This document shows, one piece after another, positions 7,453-15,873 of a DNA stretch of 18,741 nt (position 1 is its first letter; every line of letters starts with the position of its first letter). Both the position numbers and the translations under genes were made by a program. Origin of the DNA: Fidelibacterota bacterium UBA6817 (GTDB taxonomy: Bacteria > Fidelibacterota > Fidelibacteria > Fidelibacterales > Fidelibacteraceae); NCBI GenBank assembly GCA_002452555.1, contig DKER01000085.1:1-18741 (forward strand), given 5' to 3'. The notes beneath the pieces are model-generated. The model did not search any database. It had not been told where the DNA came from and saw only the letters and a program-made list of their open reading frames with translations.

Positions 7453-8622
7453 ATGCGAAAATTGTATTTTCTCTTATTATTCGTGATACCGCTTCTGGTA
7501 TTACATGTTCCGGCGGCAGGCCAAGATATCTCCCGTCCGGAATTGGCTGTTCCCAAAGTGTCTCCATCCGATATCGTCATTGACGGTGTGATGGATGAAG
7601 CAGTCTGGGATCAGGCGGCTGAAGTCAATTTGATAACAGCCACAGGATTCAACATCTGGGCAAGTTCATACGGACGGGATATTGCTGAGCCGGAATATGA
7701 CGAATTGTATGGCCGTATTCTCTGGACAGATGACTCTCTGTATATTTTCCTTCATGTTGATGAATTTGTAGATGACTCAACAGATTTATACTGGGGAGGC
7801 CGTTTTGTGAGTGATCAGGATACCTTCGGTCACTGGGCAGGCGATCAGCTGTTTGTCGGTCTTTCAAATCGTTTGGGCGTGGAAAGCTGGAACAATTGGG
7901 AAGGCAATCCCCTGGCTGCGCCGGACGGTCCGTATCATTTGATGATCATGGGAGACCGTGTTACACTGAATGACGGATTTCCGGTATGGGTTCCTGAGCT
8001 TGAAGCTGCCCTGATATTTGATACGGCAGAGTTCCTTCGTTCAGCCGCTACATGGGATAAGGAAACCGGTGTATGGAATGTTGAGATTGCCGTTCATAAT
8101 CCGAATGTGAAAGAAAAAGCATCTGTAGGCTTTAATATGGGAGGAAGTTTTGGTTCGACAGCCGCCCGTGAAAGCTCCGGAGATGCTTACGGATATTATA
8201 CGTGGCTTCCTCATGTTCCCGATGAACCCTTTACCGATCCCGGCGATCTGGGCTGGTGTGCATCATATATTCAGCAGAATTCCGAATACTGGGCTTTGCT
8301 GAATTTCGTAACCAGTCCAACCGGTATTCATGGTGCAGACAAAAATGTGATTCCGGAAACATTTGCTCTTATGCAAAACTATCCGAATCCTTTCAATCCA
8401 ACAACGACAATTCGTTTCGTGGTCAATGATCAAAGTCCGCTGACTTTGAAAGTCTACGATATGTTGGGAAAAGAAGTGTCTGTTCTCATTAATAACAGAG
8501 TATTTTCTCCGGGGACCTATTCTGTTTCCTTCAACGGGACCAGTCTCTCAAGCGGTATATACTTTTATCAGTTAATTACTGATAATTTTATGGAAACCCG
8601 TAAAATGATCCTGATGAAGTAA
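7453..8622 (+). CDS. Secreted CBM9/DOMON-like carbohydrate-binding protein with T9SS type A tail
   Basis: A 389-residue exported protein. The signal peptide MRKLYFLLLFVIPLLVL ends in AAG, with cleavage near residue 24. Residues about 37-270 carry the pattern IVIDGVMDEAVWDQA, then GRILWTDDSLYIFLHV and LFVGLSNR. This is the hallmark opening of CBM9/DOMON-like sugar-binding beta-sandwiches, which bind glycan ends or occur in sugar- and haem-binding proteins. The last 87 residues are a type IX secretion sorting domain: FALMQNYPNPFNPTTTIRF, then LKVYDMLGKEV, PGTYSVSFNG and SSGIYFYQL, ending ETRKMILMK. The protein should therefore cross the outer membrane and be anchored or released. AGGAGG lies 5 nt before the ATG, and a strong terminator follows 9 bp after the stop. 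No catalytic domain is seen; glycan binding is inferred. Confidence 0.85.
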   Translation: MRKLYFLLLFVIPLLVLHVPAAGQDISRPELAVPKVSPSDIVIDGVMDEAVWDQAAEVNLITATGFNIWASSYGRDIAEPEYDELYGRILWTDDSLYIFLHVDEFVDDSTDLYWGGRFVSDQDTFGHWAGDQLFVGLSNRLGVESWNNWEGNPLAAPDGPYHLMIMGDRVTLNDGFPVWVPELEAALIFDTAEFLRSAATWDKETGVWNVEIAVHNPNVKEKASVGFNMGGSFGSTAARESSGDAYGYYTWLPHVPDEPFTDPGDLGWCASYIQQNSEYWALLNFVTSPTGIHGADKNVIPETFALMQNYPNPFNPTTTIRFVVNDQSPLTLKVYDMLGKEVSVLINNRVFSPGTYSVSFNGTSLSSGIYFYQLITDNFMETRKMILMK

Positions 8623-8631
8623 ATTCACCTT

Positions 8632-8670
8632 CAGGGGTGGTATGTTTATGCCACCCCTGTTTTATCTTTT
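8632..8670 (+). terminator. Rho-independent terminator after the T9SS-tailed protein gene
   Basis: CAGGGGTGG (8632-8640) pairs perfectly with CCACCCCTG (8651-8659). The stem extends inward by T-G, A-T and T-A pairs around a GTTT loop, giving about 12 bp. TTTTATCTTTT follows (8660-8670). It ends the upstream transcription unit 20 bp before the next start codon. Confidence 0.88.
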
Positions 8671-8689
8671 GAAAAGTTAAAGGGGAATT

Positions 8690-9646
8690 ATGCGTATTGC
8701 AGCACTCTATGGAGCACACGATTTTCGAATAGAAAATACCGGCCGGCCGGTGTATGGACATGATGAATGCCTTATTCAGGTAAAAGCATGCGGTGTTTGT
8801 CATTCTGAAATCCATCAATGGGCAAACACGATTAACGGTCTGGATTATCCCCGGTACATCGGTCACGAAGTTTCCGGTATTATTACGGCATGCGGATCAT
8901 CTGTTAAAGGATTTAATCCCGGTGACCGTGTAGCAATATGGACCGATCATTCCGGGTATGCCGAAGAAGTGGCTGTAAAGGCAAATCGTATTTTTCCCAT
9001 CCATGATAATATATCGTTTATTGAAGCGATGGCAGAACCCATATCCTGTACAACAAACGGCATTATTCTGTCAAATATTGAATTGGGTGACACGGTTGCT
9101 CTGGTTGGCACCGGGTTTATGGGTCTTATTCTTTTACAGCAAATCCGGCTAAAAGGCGCCGGAAAAATTATTGCCGTGGATGTACGTGACGATATGTTGA
9201 AACTGGCCAAAGATTTGGGTGCGGATGTTGTTCTTAATCCTTTAAAAGACAATGTTGCTTCACGTATTAAGGAAATCACAAACAATAAGGGTGTTGATAT
9301 AGCTTTCGAGGTAGGGGGAAACCAGGCTACTTTGGATATGGCTTCGGATATTCTTCGTATGGAAGGTAAACTGGTCATTTTTGGATATCATCCGGGGGAG
9401 AGAATTATTAAAGATTTGGGATACTGGAACTGGATGGCTTTTCATATTTTGAATGCTCATTTTAGAGACATGAATAAGATTTTATACGGTGCTGAATTGG
9501 GAATAAAATTGTTGAATCAGGGGAAAATGAATTTAAAATCCCTGATAACCCATGTTTATCCTCTTGATAAAATTGAAGAAGCATTCCAGGCAGCACATGA
9601 TAAACCGATGGGATTTGTTAAAGCAGTCATCAATTTTGAAGATTAA
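8690..9646 (+). CDS. Zinc-dependent medium-chain dehydrogenase (sugar/alcohol dehydrogenase) lacking structural-zinc lobe
   Basis: A 318-residue cytoplasmic NAD(P)-dependent oxidoreductase of the MDR superfamily, shorter than the usual 340-350. Catalytic-zinc candidates are Cys37 (in KACGVCHSE) and His59-Glu60 (GHEVSG). The Rossmann motif is GTGFMG (140-145), and Asp164 at the end of the second strand (IIAVD) suggests NAD preference. The region after GDRVAIW passes directly to GYAEEVAV, so the four-cysteine structural-zinc loop of alcohol and threonine dehydrogenases is absent. AAAGGGG (8680-8686) is its ribosome site. It starts just after a strong terminator and is followed after 82 bp by a TonB receptor, so it may be co-transcribed with the outer-membrane module. 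The likely role is oxidising or interconverting a sugar from the imported glycan. The substrate is unknown. Confidence 0.9.
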   Translation: MRIAALYGAHDFRIENTGRPVYGHDECLIQVKACGVCHSEIHQWANTINGLDYPRYIGHEVSGIITACGSSVKGFNPGDRVAIWTDHSGYAEEVAVKANRIFPIHDNISFIEAMAEPISCTTNGIILSNIELGDTVALVGTGFMGLILLQQIRLKGAGKIIAVDVRDDMLKLAKDLGADVVLNPLKDNVASRIKEITNNKGVDIAFEVGGNQATLDMASDILRMEGKLVIFGYHPGERIIKDLGYWNWMAFHILNAHFRDMNKILYGAELGIKLLNQGKMNLKSLITHVYPLDKIEEAFQAAHDKPMGFVKAVINFED

Positions 9647-9728
9647 CGAGAGGGTCTGGATTTTCCATGATTTTTTCAATTAAATATAAATGTAAATCAG
9701 TTATGAATATACGCTTGGAGATAACGAA

Positions 9729-12605
9729 ATGTTTTCCAAAAGAATGATCCCCGTACATTTTAAAATCGGCATTTCATTGTTGATAATTCTGCTGAGTTTT
9801 TCAACCGGTTTTTCAGCAGCAGGTAAGATTATTGGCACAATTGTCGATCAGAAAACCGGGAATCCTCTGCCCGGCGTCAATGTTGTTATTAATAATTCAA
9901 ATATGGGAGCCGCTACCGATTCTGAAGGGGATTACTATATCCTGAATGTTCCGCCGGGTTCTTATGTTATTACTGCAACGATGATAGGATATAAACAAAT
10001 CATAAAGACGAACGTCAATGTAAACATGAATCACAGTACGCGAGTCGATTTTTTCATGGAAGAAACTATTCTGGAATTTGGCGATGCCGTAACCGTTGTG
10101 GCAGAGCGGCCGTTGATAGAACTTGATAAGACATCCAGCCGTGTCATTATCGAATCTGCTGATATTGCTTCCCGCCCAGTTTCAAATTTCTCTGATTTGT
10201 TGACGTCAATTCCCGGTATTGATTACAATCCCTCCGGAGAATTGACGGTCCGTATGGGAACTCTGGATCAGGTTGCTTTTATGATTGACGGAATGAGGGC
10301 AAGGAATCCTTTAAATTCTCAACCATATTTTAATATTAACCTGATGGCAATCGAAGAACTGGAAATTATTACGGGCGGTTTTGACGCAGAATATGGTGAA
10401 GCCCAATCCGGCGTATTTAATATTATTACACGCGGGGGTCCGGACCATTATGTGGGTTCGGTTGAGTTCCGATGGGTTCCTCCGGGATTGTATCACTGGG
10501 GAACGGCACTTTATGACTATTCGAGTGAACGCTATTGGGAAAACACGCATGCAAGACATCTGCAATGGTGGATTGATTATCCGAATATGTGGGTAGACCC
10601 TGACGGGAAATACGGCAACAATCCAGCCTGTTCCTGGACTCCCGAGCAAGCATATCAATATTATATGGATACTCATCAACCCCTGACAAATTATACGGAA
10701 GAAAGCGGATATCAGGTAGAATTTGCATTTGGAGGTCCGACGTTTACAGACAAACTCAGGTTTTTTGTGTCCGGCCGGTACCGCACTGCTCCGCCCATCA
10801 CCGGCAATGCATACCGGGAAATGGGCAACTGGATAGACGGAACGTATAAACTAAGCTATAATCTCAGCGGCAATAAGATGCTGATATTATCCGGGTATTA
10901 TAATCAGGATAATACATGTCATGGAATGGATTATCTGAGTTACGAGGGAGAGTACGGTAATAAATATGCCTATTTTGATTTTGCCGGTTTTCCCCGTTAC
11001 CGCCGGAACGGGCAGACCCTGAAATTTGTTCATAATTTAAGTCAAAACACATATTACGAGTTGAATTTATCAAGAGTCGCCAGCTATGAAAGCCAATCAA
11101 AATTTCCGGCTGATACGGCTGATTGGACGTCGTCGGATATTCAGAGAAATTACCTAAGGGCTACAGATGAAAACGGCGTTGCCATCCCTGAAGCCTGGGA
11201 TGAAATATTCGGCATGCATTATATTGGTTACTGGTATCGCAAAACAGATTTTGATACGGATCTGACATTTAACGGAAAACTGGTTCACCAATTGAATAAA
11301 CGGTGGCAAATGCGAGGCGGTTTTGGTTTTTCCTACTATATATTGGACCGGTATCAGGAAGCCAGGGCATGGACTGCGATTGAAGAGAATGTCTACAATC
11401 CCTATGAAGGAAATGTGTGGTGGTCCAATAAACTGGAATTTGAAGGTCTCATAATGAACCTTGGTCTCAGGTATGATTTTTATAATCCTAATGATAAAAT
11501 TTATCTTGATCCGTATGATCCCCTGGATGTTCTATCTGCCGAGCAGGAGGGACGGGATCCGAATCCTGAAACAAAACCGACGTATACATTTGGTCAGCTT
11601 TCGCCAAGAATCGGAATTTCTCACCCGATTACTGAAAGATCAGTCATGCATTTTAATTATGGACACTTTTTCCAGAGAGCACCCTTTGGCGAATATGGCG
11701 AAGGAGGCTATACATACAGTATTTTGACAACGTACCTGATAACGCCGGAATTTGGTGAAAAAGAACCCAGAAGTTTGGGTAATCGTGAATTAAGACCGAG
11801 AAAAACAGTTGCATACGAACTTGGAATCGAACAGGATTTCGGTCCATTTTTGGTTGATGTCACTGCATATTATAAAGACAGGACAAATGACATTCGAACC
11901 GTTACGGTTGTGATGTATAATGATCAGCAGTATAAAACATCAGGAAATTCAGACTATGCTGATGCCAAGGGAGTAGAATTTTCAATCAGAAGACCTTTGC
12001 GCGGATTTTGGGGTGGATACCTTACGTATACGTGGGAAACGGGAATAAACGGATATTCCGGCGATCCCTATATTCTTTATCCCGAAGGCGCTACCATCCA
12101 TGTTAGCCAGGATTATAATATTGGTGATTATTTGTCGTACATGCGCCCAAACCTGACTGCAAACCTGACCCTTGCCACACCTCCGTCATTTAAGGCACTG
12201 GGCGGTCTGCTTTCGGATATGCAGTTTTCCGTTGATTATTACGTTTCATTTCCTAATGATCAGATTTCCAGTGATGTATATCAGGGTGTTGTCAATATTA
12301 CGCGTCCTGCCAATAAAAGCGCAAATATCCGGATCAGAAAAAACATCCAATTAATCAAAGGAACCGGGGCTTCTGTCTTTGTGGAATTACAAAATGCGTT
12401 TAACGATAAATGGCATAATGTGGATATTATTGAAGGTGATTTGGATGCGGTTGATAAGGCACGATACATCAATTCGAATCTTAAAACGTACCCTGATCGA
12501 ATGAGAAATAATGCGCCATTTTTCGATTTTTATAAATATAACAACCTTCCGCGTAAAATAACGCTGGGTGTGGCATTCAATTTTAACACAAACAATGGTA
12601 AATAA
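9729..12605 (+). CDS. TonB-dependent receptor with carboxypeptidase-regulatory-like N-terminal domain
   Basis: A 958-residue outer-membrane active transporter. Domain order: signal peptide (1 to about 30, ending FSAA); carboxypeptidase-regulatory-like beta-sandwich (about 32-110, GKIIGTIVDQKTGNPLPGVN through GSYVITATMIGYK); a TonB-box-like DAVTVVAERP; plug domain (about 125-240, with DLLTSIPGID, VAFMIDGM, AEYGEAQSGVFNIITRGG); then a large beta-barrel rich in Tyr and Trp to the C-terminus, ending LGVAFNFNTNNGK. This architecture resembles SusC-like and related FCB receptors that import glycans or other large ligands using TonB energy. GGAG at 9717-9720 lies 8 nt before the ATG. The next gene encodes an exported protein 1 nt downstream, but it does not resemble SusD. 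The substrate is inferred to be a glycan only from the neighbours. Confidence 0.93.
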   Translation: MFSKRMIPVHFKIGISLLIILLSFSTGFSAAGKIIGTIVDQKTGNPLPGVNVVINNSNMGAATDSEGDYYILNVPPGSYVITATMIGYKQIIKTNVNVNMNHSTRVDFFMEETILEFGDAVTVVAERPLIELDKTSSRVIIESADIASRPVSNFSDLLTSIPGIDYNPSGELTVRMGTLDQVAFMIDGMRARNPLNSQPYFNINLMAIEELEIITGGFDAEYGEAQSGVFNIITRGGPDHYVGSVEFRWVPPGLYHWGTALYDYSSERYWENTHARHLQWWIDYPNMWVDPDGKYGNNPACSWTPEQAYQYYMDTHQPLTNYTEESGYQVEFAFGGPTFTDKLRFFVSGRYRTAPPITGNAYREMGNWIDGTYKLSYNLSGNKMLILSGYYNQDNTCHGMDYLSYEGEYGNKYAYFDFAGFPRYRRNGQTLKFVHNLSQNTYYELNLSRVASYESQSKFPADTADWTSSDIQRNYLRATDENGVAIPEAWDEIFGMHYIGYWYRKTDFDTDLTFNGKLVHQLNKRWQMRGGFGFSYYILDRYQEARAWTAIEENVYNPYEGNVWWSNKLEFEGLIMNLGLRYDFYNPNDKIYLDPYDPLDVLSAEQEGRDPNPETKPTYTFGQLSPRIGISHPITERSVMHFNYGHFFQRAPFGEYGEGGYTYSILTTYLITPEFGEKEPRSLGNRELRPRKTVAYELGIEQDFGPFLVDVTAYYKDRTNDIRTVTVVMYNDQQYKTSGNSDYADAKGVEFSIRRPLRGFWGGYLTYTWETGINGYSGDPYILYPEGATIHVSQDYNIGDYLSYMRPNLTANLTLATPPSFKALGGLLSDMQFSVDYYVSFPNDQISSDVYQGVVNITRPANKSANIRIRKNIQLIKGTGASVFVELQNAFNDKWHNVDIIEGDLDAVDKARYINSNLKTYPDRMRNNAPFFDFYKYNNLPRKITLGVAFNFNTNNGK

Positions 12606-12606
12606 C

Positions 12607-14829
12607 ATGAGATATAAGCAGGTACTTTTTCGTTTTTTTCTCACTTTAATTATGCTTTGTTGGGTGACAGTGAGCGGAAACAAGTTGTATGCCCAACGGA
12701 TATCAACACACACACGCGGTAAATTATGGGAAACGATAAATAATATTGGTTTGATCGGACATTTGGGTGTTTGGGATTATGAACAAACAACCGGCGTCGG
12801 GTTTTATCCAGGTTTCTCGGGTTACTCGTATCCGCGGGATGAGCTGGATGCCAACGGCTGGATAACGGATGCTAATTTTCACAATTTCAGAAGCGGTCCG
12901 GCTGTCGTTGTGAAAGGAGGGGAAAAACTGGTTGCGCCGGATTATACGCCTCAAAAAACAGAGTATCTCTACTATCACAGTTCATTTGCAGGAGGAGATC
13001 ACGGGATTTTATGGAATTATCCGCCCATTAATAAAACCGAGAATTTTGTAGGATCGTCATTTTTTAATCCGCTGTTGCCGGAAGAAATCAATTATTGCGA
13101 ATTCCCAACGGCTACCGGAATATCTGTTAAAATGCGTTCTATGGCATGGAGTTATCCTGATTACGATGATTTTATCATTTATGATTATGTATTTGTCAAT
13201 ACAGGTGATATGGTTATCCCCTCGCTGGGACAGGTAAAGTCTTATGAACAAACCTTTGATTCTGTCTATGTGACGTTTCACAGCGGGATCCAGGTTTCAA
13301 CAAAAGGTCATTTGAACTTTCATTACAATCCGGATTTTATGAGTTCTGCTGCACCTGCAGGCGGTTTTGGCGGTTGGGACCAACTGGCAAAAGGGGGAAC
13401 GTATACCGATTATTTTTCGGTGGAGAATAACAGCTCTGACGGGAAAGGACTGTTGTTTTACAGTTATGACTATAATGGAGGACGCGAACCTCATCCGGAT
13501 GATATTTACCAGAAGCAATACAACTGGGAAACACGCTTAAAGTATGATCAACAATATGATAATATTGAACTTCAGGACCCGGCATGTTTTGGTTTTGTCT
13601 TTCTTTACCGAACGCCAACAGATGATGATCCGTCTGCCAATCCCTTTGATGCCGATCCAAGTTTCTTCAATATTTATAACGATGAAGGAGATCAGTTCCA
13701 GGGCAGATCCCTTGATATGAATGAGTATTTCTCAATTAACAGGCTGGGCGAAAAGAGAATGTTTGAATTTTTAACCCATGATCGAATTCCTGAAGAAAAT
13801 TACGGAAATATGTACTGCTTTTATACAGCGACATTCGGCCCCTATTCCATGGCTCCCGGAGATTCAGTCCGCTTGGTATTGGCTGAAGTGGCCGGCAGTC
13901 TGGATTTACATGAAGTGATTAAAGGGGATCCTAACTTCTGGTTTCCCGATAGTTCAAAAGCAGATATTCGCAGAAATGCGGAAGCTGCCCGCCAGGCTGT
14001 AAAATGGGGATTTGGCGCACAGGTTGATGGAATTCATCTGGTTGCCGATGTCCCGGAATCACCGCCTGCCCCGGGGTGTAATGCTTCAAATGCCTCTGCC
14101 GGATCCGATACAGCCATCATTCTGGTTAAATGGGATAAACTGGCAGAAGAAACGGTCATTCATGACGGAGCCGGAGATGTTTTTTATGCCGGATCTGCAG
14201 ATTTAAGCGGTTACCGGATTTTTCGCGGTAAAGATAAACGGGGAATTTGGAGCTTGTTGATAGATATACCCATCCAGGATGCAGCACAATACTGGAATGA
14301 CGAGTTGGGTTTATACGAATATATGGACAAGGATCTGCAATTCGGATTTGAATCACGCTACTATGTTCAGGCATACTATTCCAATCCCCGTTCATGGGTT
14401 TCAGCCAATGGAACAACTGTAAACAATCTGAAAGAATTGGTTAGTGATGATTACAATATGACACCTTTGATCGGAGCCAGACCCGGCCCTGTATCCATTG
14501 TGGAAGGCTGGGATGCCTTTGTTGCACCCAATCCTTATGTGGAAGGTGATCCCATGAGAAGTTTTGGTGATCCCACTCCCTATAAGATAGAATTTCGGAA
14601 TTTACCGGAAAGAGCAACCATAAAAATATTTACGGTGTCCGGTGATCTGGTAAAAACAATTTTTCACGGGCCGGATCAATATGGAAACCTTTTCGGGAGT
14701 ACGGCTTGGGATCAACGCACGGATTCAGGTCTGATGGTTGCGCCGGGTATGTATGTGTATGCGATTGAATCGCAAACCGAAGGTACCAACGGAAAGCGAA
14801 CCGTCGGAAAGCTGATGATTATCCGTTGA
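12607..14829 (+). CDS. Large secreted protein with FN3-like region and FlgD/T9SS-like C-terminal domain
   Basis: A 740-residue exported protein with unrecognised central domains. The ATG at 12607 is preferred over an in-frame ATG at 12568: it directly follows the receptor stop (TAAC-ATG) and opens a normal signal peptide, MRYKQVLFRFFLTLIMLCWV, with cleavage near LYAQ (about residue 30). The Tyr/Trp/Asp-rich body (about 30-480) has no motif I recognise. Residues about 480-600 look like a fibronectin-III fold (SGYRIFRGK, YYVQAYYSNP). From about 637, VAPNPYVEGD introduces an Ig-like end domain with ATIKIFTVSGDLVKTIF, APGMYVYAIES and GKLMIIR, similar to FlgD-Ig and T9SS sorting domains. It is coupled to the TonB receptor and followed by a PorV-like barrel, so it is probably a surface partner of the receptor. 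Confidence 0.82.
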   Translation: MRYKQVLFRFFLTLIMLCWVTVSGNKLYAQRISTHTRGKLWETINNIGLIGHLGVWDYEQTTGVGFYPGFSGYSYPRDELDANGWITDANFHNFRSGPAVVVKGGEKLVAPDYTPQKTEYLYYHSSFAGGDHGILWNYPPINKTENFVGSSFFNPLLPEEINYCEFPTATGISVKMRSMAWSYPDYDDFIIYDYVFVNTGDMVIPSLGQVKSYEQTFDSVYVTFHSGIQVSTKGHLNFHYNPDFMSSAAPAGGFGGWDQLAKGGTYTDYFSVENNSSDGKGLLFYSYDYNGGREPHPDDIYQKQYNWETRLKYDQQYDNIELQDPACFGFVFLYRTPTDDDPSANPFDADPSFFNIYNDEGDQFQGRSLDMNEYFSINRLGEKRMFEFLTHDRIPEENYGNMYCFYTATFGPYSMAPGDSVRLVLAEVAGSLDLHEVIKGDPNFWFPDSSKADIRRNAEAARQAVKWGFGAQVDGIHLVADVPESPPAPGCNASNASAGSDTAIILVKWDKLAEETVIHDGAGDVFYAGSADLSGYRIFRGKDKRGIWSLLIDIPIQDAAQYWNDELGLYEYMDKDLQFGFESRYYVQAYYSNPRSWVSANGTTVNNLKELVSDDYNMTPLIGARPGPVSIVEGWDAFVAPNPYVEGDPMRSFGDPTPYKIEFRNLPERATIKIFTVSGDLVKTIFHGPDQYGNLFGSTAWDQRTDSGLMVAPGMYVYAIESQTEGTNGKRTVGKLMIIR

Positions 14830-14871
14830 GTGTAACAAAATTTAAAACTTTACGCCGAGGGAAAAAATAAC

Positions 14872-15873
14872 ATGAAAACAATCAAGAGGACGTACGGGGT
14901 AACACTATTAGCTGTTCTACTCTTGTGTGTTCAGGGTTTATTTGCCGGTGATTTCAATAAATCGGGACGGACAGCCCTGCAATTCCTGAAAATTGGAATT
15001 GGAGCGCGCTCTGCAGCCATGGGAGAAGCCTGTGTTGCAAACCTAAATGATGTAAATGCAGTTTTTTGGAATCCGTCCGGTATCGGTCAGATTGACCGGT
15101 TTGAAACGTCTTTCAGCTATACGAACTGGTTCATGGATATGGAATTAATTTCCGGAGCCGTCGGTGTGAGTCTGACCCAAACATTAATATTTGCCTTTGA
15201 TTATGTTTCTCTGAATTATGGCGATATTCCGGAAGCTTTGGTTACACACCCTTCAGGCCAATTGGATACTCGCACGGGAGATAATTTTACCGGCGGAGAT
15301 CTTTCTATGGGTGTTTCAATCGCTAAAAATTTTACCGACAAACTTTCAATAGGAGTCCGTTCAAAATTTGTTCAGGAAGATTTGTACTCTTACTCAACAC
15401 AATTGTGGGCTTTTGATGTGGGAACTTATTATCACACCGGCTGGAAAGGAATCAGGCTGGCTATGAGTGCTCAAAATTTTGCCGGTAAAGCCAGATGGCT
15501 TGAAACACTTAACAGACAGAAACAGGAATATGAAGTTCCGCTGCTTTTTAGAATAGGAACATCGATTGATTTGCTTGGCGGCAGCGACCTCTTTCTGGGA
15601 GGCAATCCGGATCGTCACCGTTTTACGGTAAATCTTGATGCGATTCATTCAAACGACTATGCAGAACGTTTGAATATCGGCGGAGAATACTGGTTTTTTA
15701 ACCGGATTGCTTTGCGGGCAGGTTACCGGTTTAACCAGAACTATGGCAATCTGAGTTTTGGAGGTGCTCTGTCAACGAATATCAGTCAGACAAATATTAC
15801 AATCGATTATGCATTTGTAGACTATGATTATTTAAAAACAACACATCGGTTCACAATATCACTTCAATACTAA
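14872..15873 (+). CDS. PorV/PorQ-family outer-membrane protein
   Basis: A 333-residue outer-membrane barrel. The signal peptide MKTIKRTYGVTLLAVLLL is probably cleaved after LFA (residue 25). The diagnostic N-terminus follows: ALQFLKIGIGARSAAMGEAC, then NDVNAVFWNPSGIGQI, the family pattern of PorV/PorQ proteins. Strands end in THRFTISLQY with a terminal aromatic residue. In T9SS, PorV is an outer-membrane shuttle that carries substrates from the translocon to the attachment machinery; other family members are porin-like. GAGGG (14857-14861) lies 10 nt before the ATG. The gene follows the 740-residue secreted protein by 42 bp, so it could handle that protein's sorting-like C-terminal domain. 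This pairing is inferred. Confidence 0.88.
   Translation: MKTIKRTYGVTLLAVLLLCVQGLFAGDFNKSGRTALQFLKIGIGARSAAMGEACVANLNDVNAVFWNPSGIGQIDRFETSFSYTNWFMDMELISGAVGVSLTQTLIFAFDYVSLNYGDIPEALVTHPSGQLDTRTGDNFTGGDLSMGVSIAKNFTDKLSIGVRSKFVQEDLYSYSTQLWAFDVGTYYHTGWKGIRLAMSAQNFAGKARWLETLNRQKQEYEVPLLFRIGTSIDLLGGSDLFLGGNPDRHRFTVNLDAIHSNDYAERLNIGGEYWFFNRIALRAGYRFNQNYGNLSFGGALSTNISQTNITIDYAFVDYDYLKTTHRFTISLQY

Noticed and set aside
8947..9378. 143-residue reading frame on the minus strand inside the dehydrogenase gene
   Set aside because: It is fully antisense to a clear enzyme gene, with low-complexity composition and no recognisable motif; a shadow frame.
9655..9680. Possible terminator after the dehydrogenase (TGGA-ttt-TCCA then a T-run)
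   Set aside because: The stem is only 4 bp; too weak to call.
9705..9720. Possible fourth operator-like 16-mer (GAATATACGCTTGGAG) before the TonB receptor
   Set aside because: Only 9 of 16 positions match O2, there is no well-placed -10, and its right half is the gene's own ribosome site.
12568..12606. Upstream in-frame ATG for the 740-residue protein
   Set aside because: It overlaps the end of the TonB receptor gene and puts 13 extra residues before a normal signal peptide; the ATG at 12607, right after the receptor stop, fits better.
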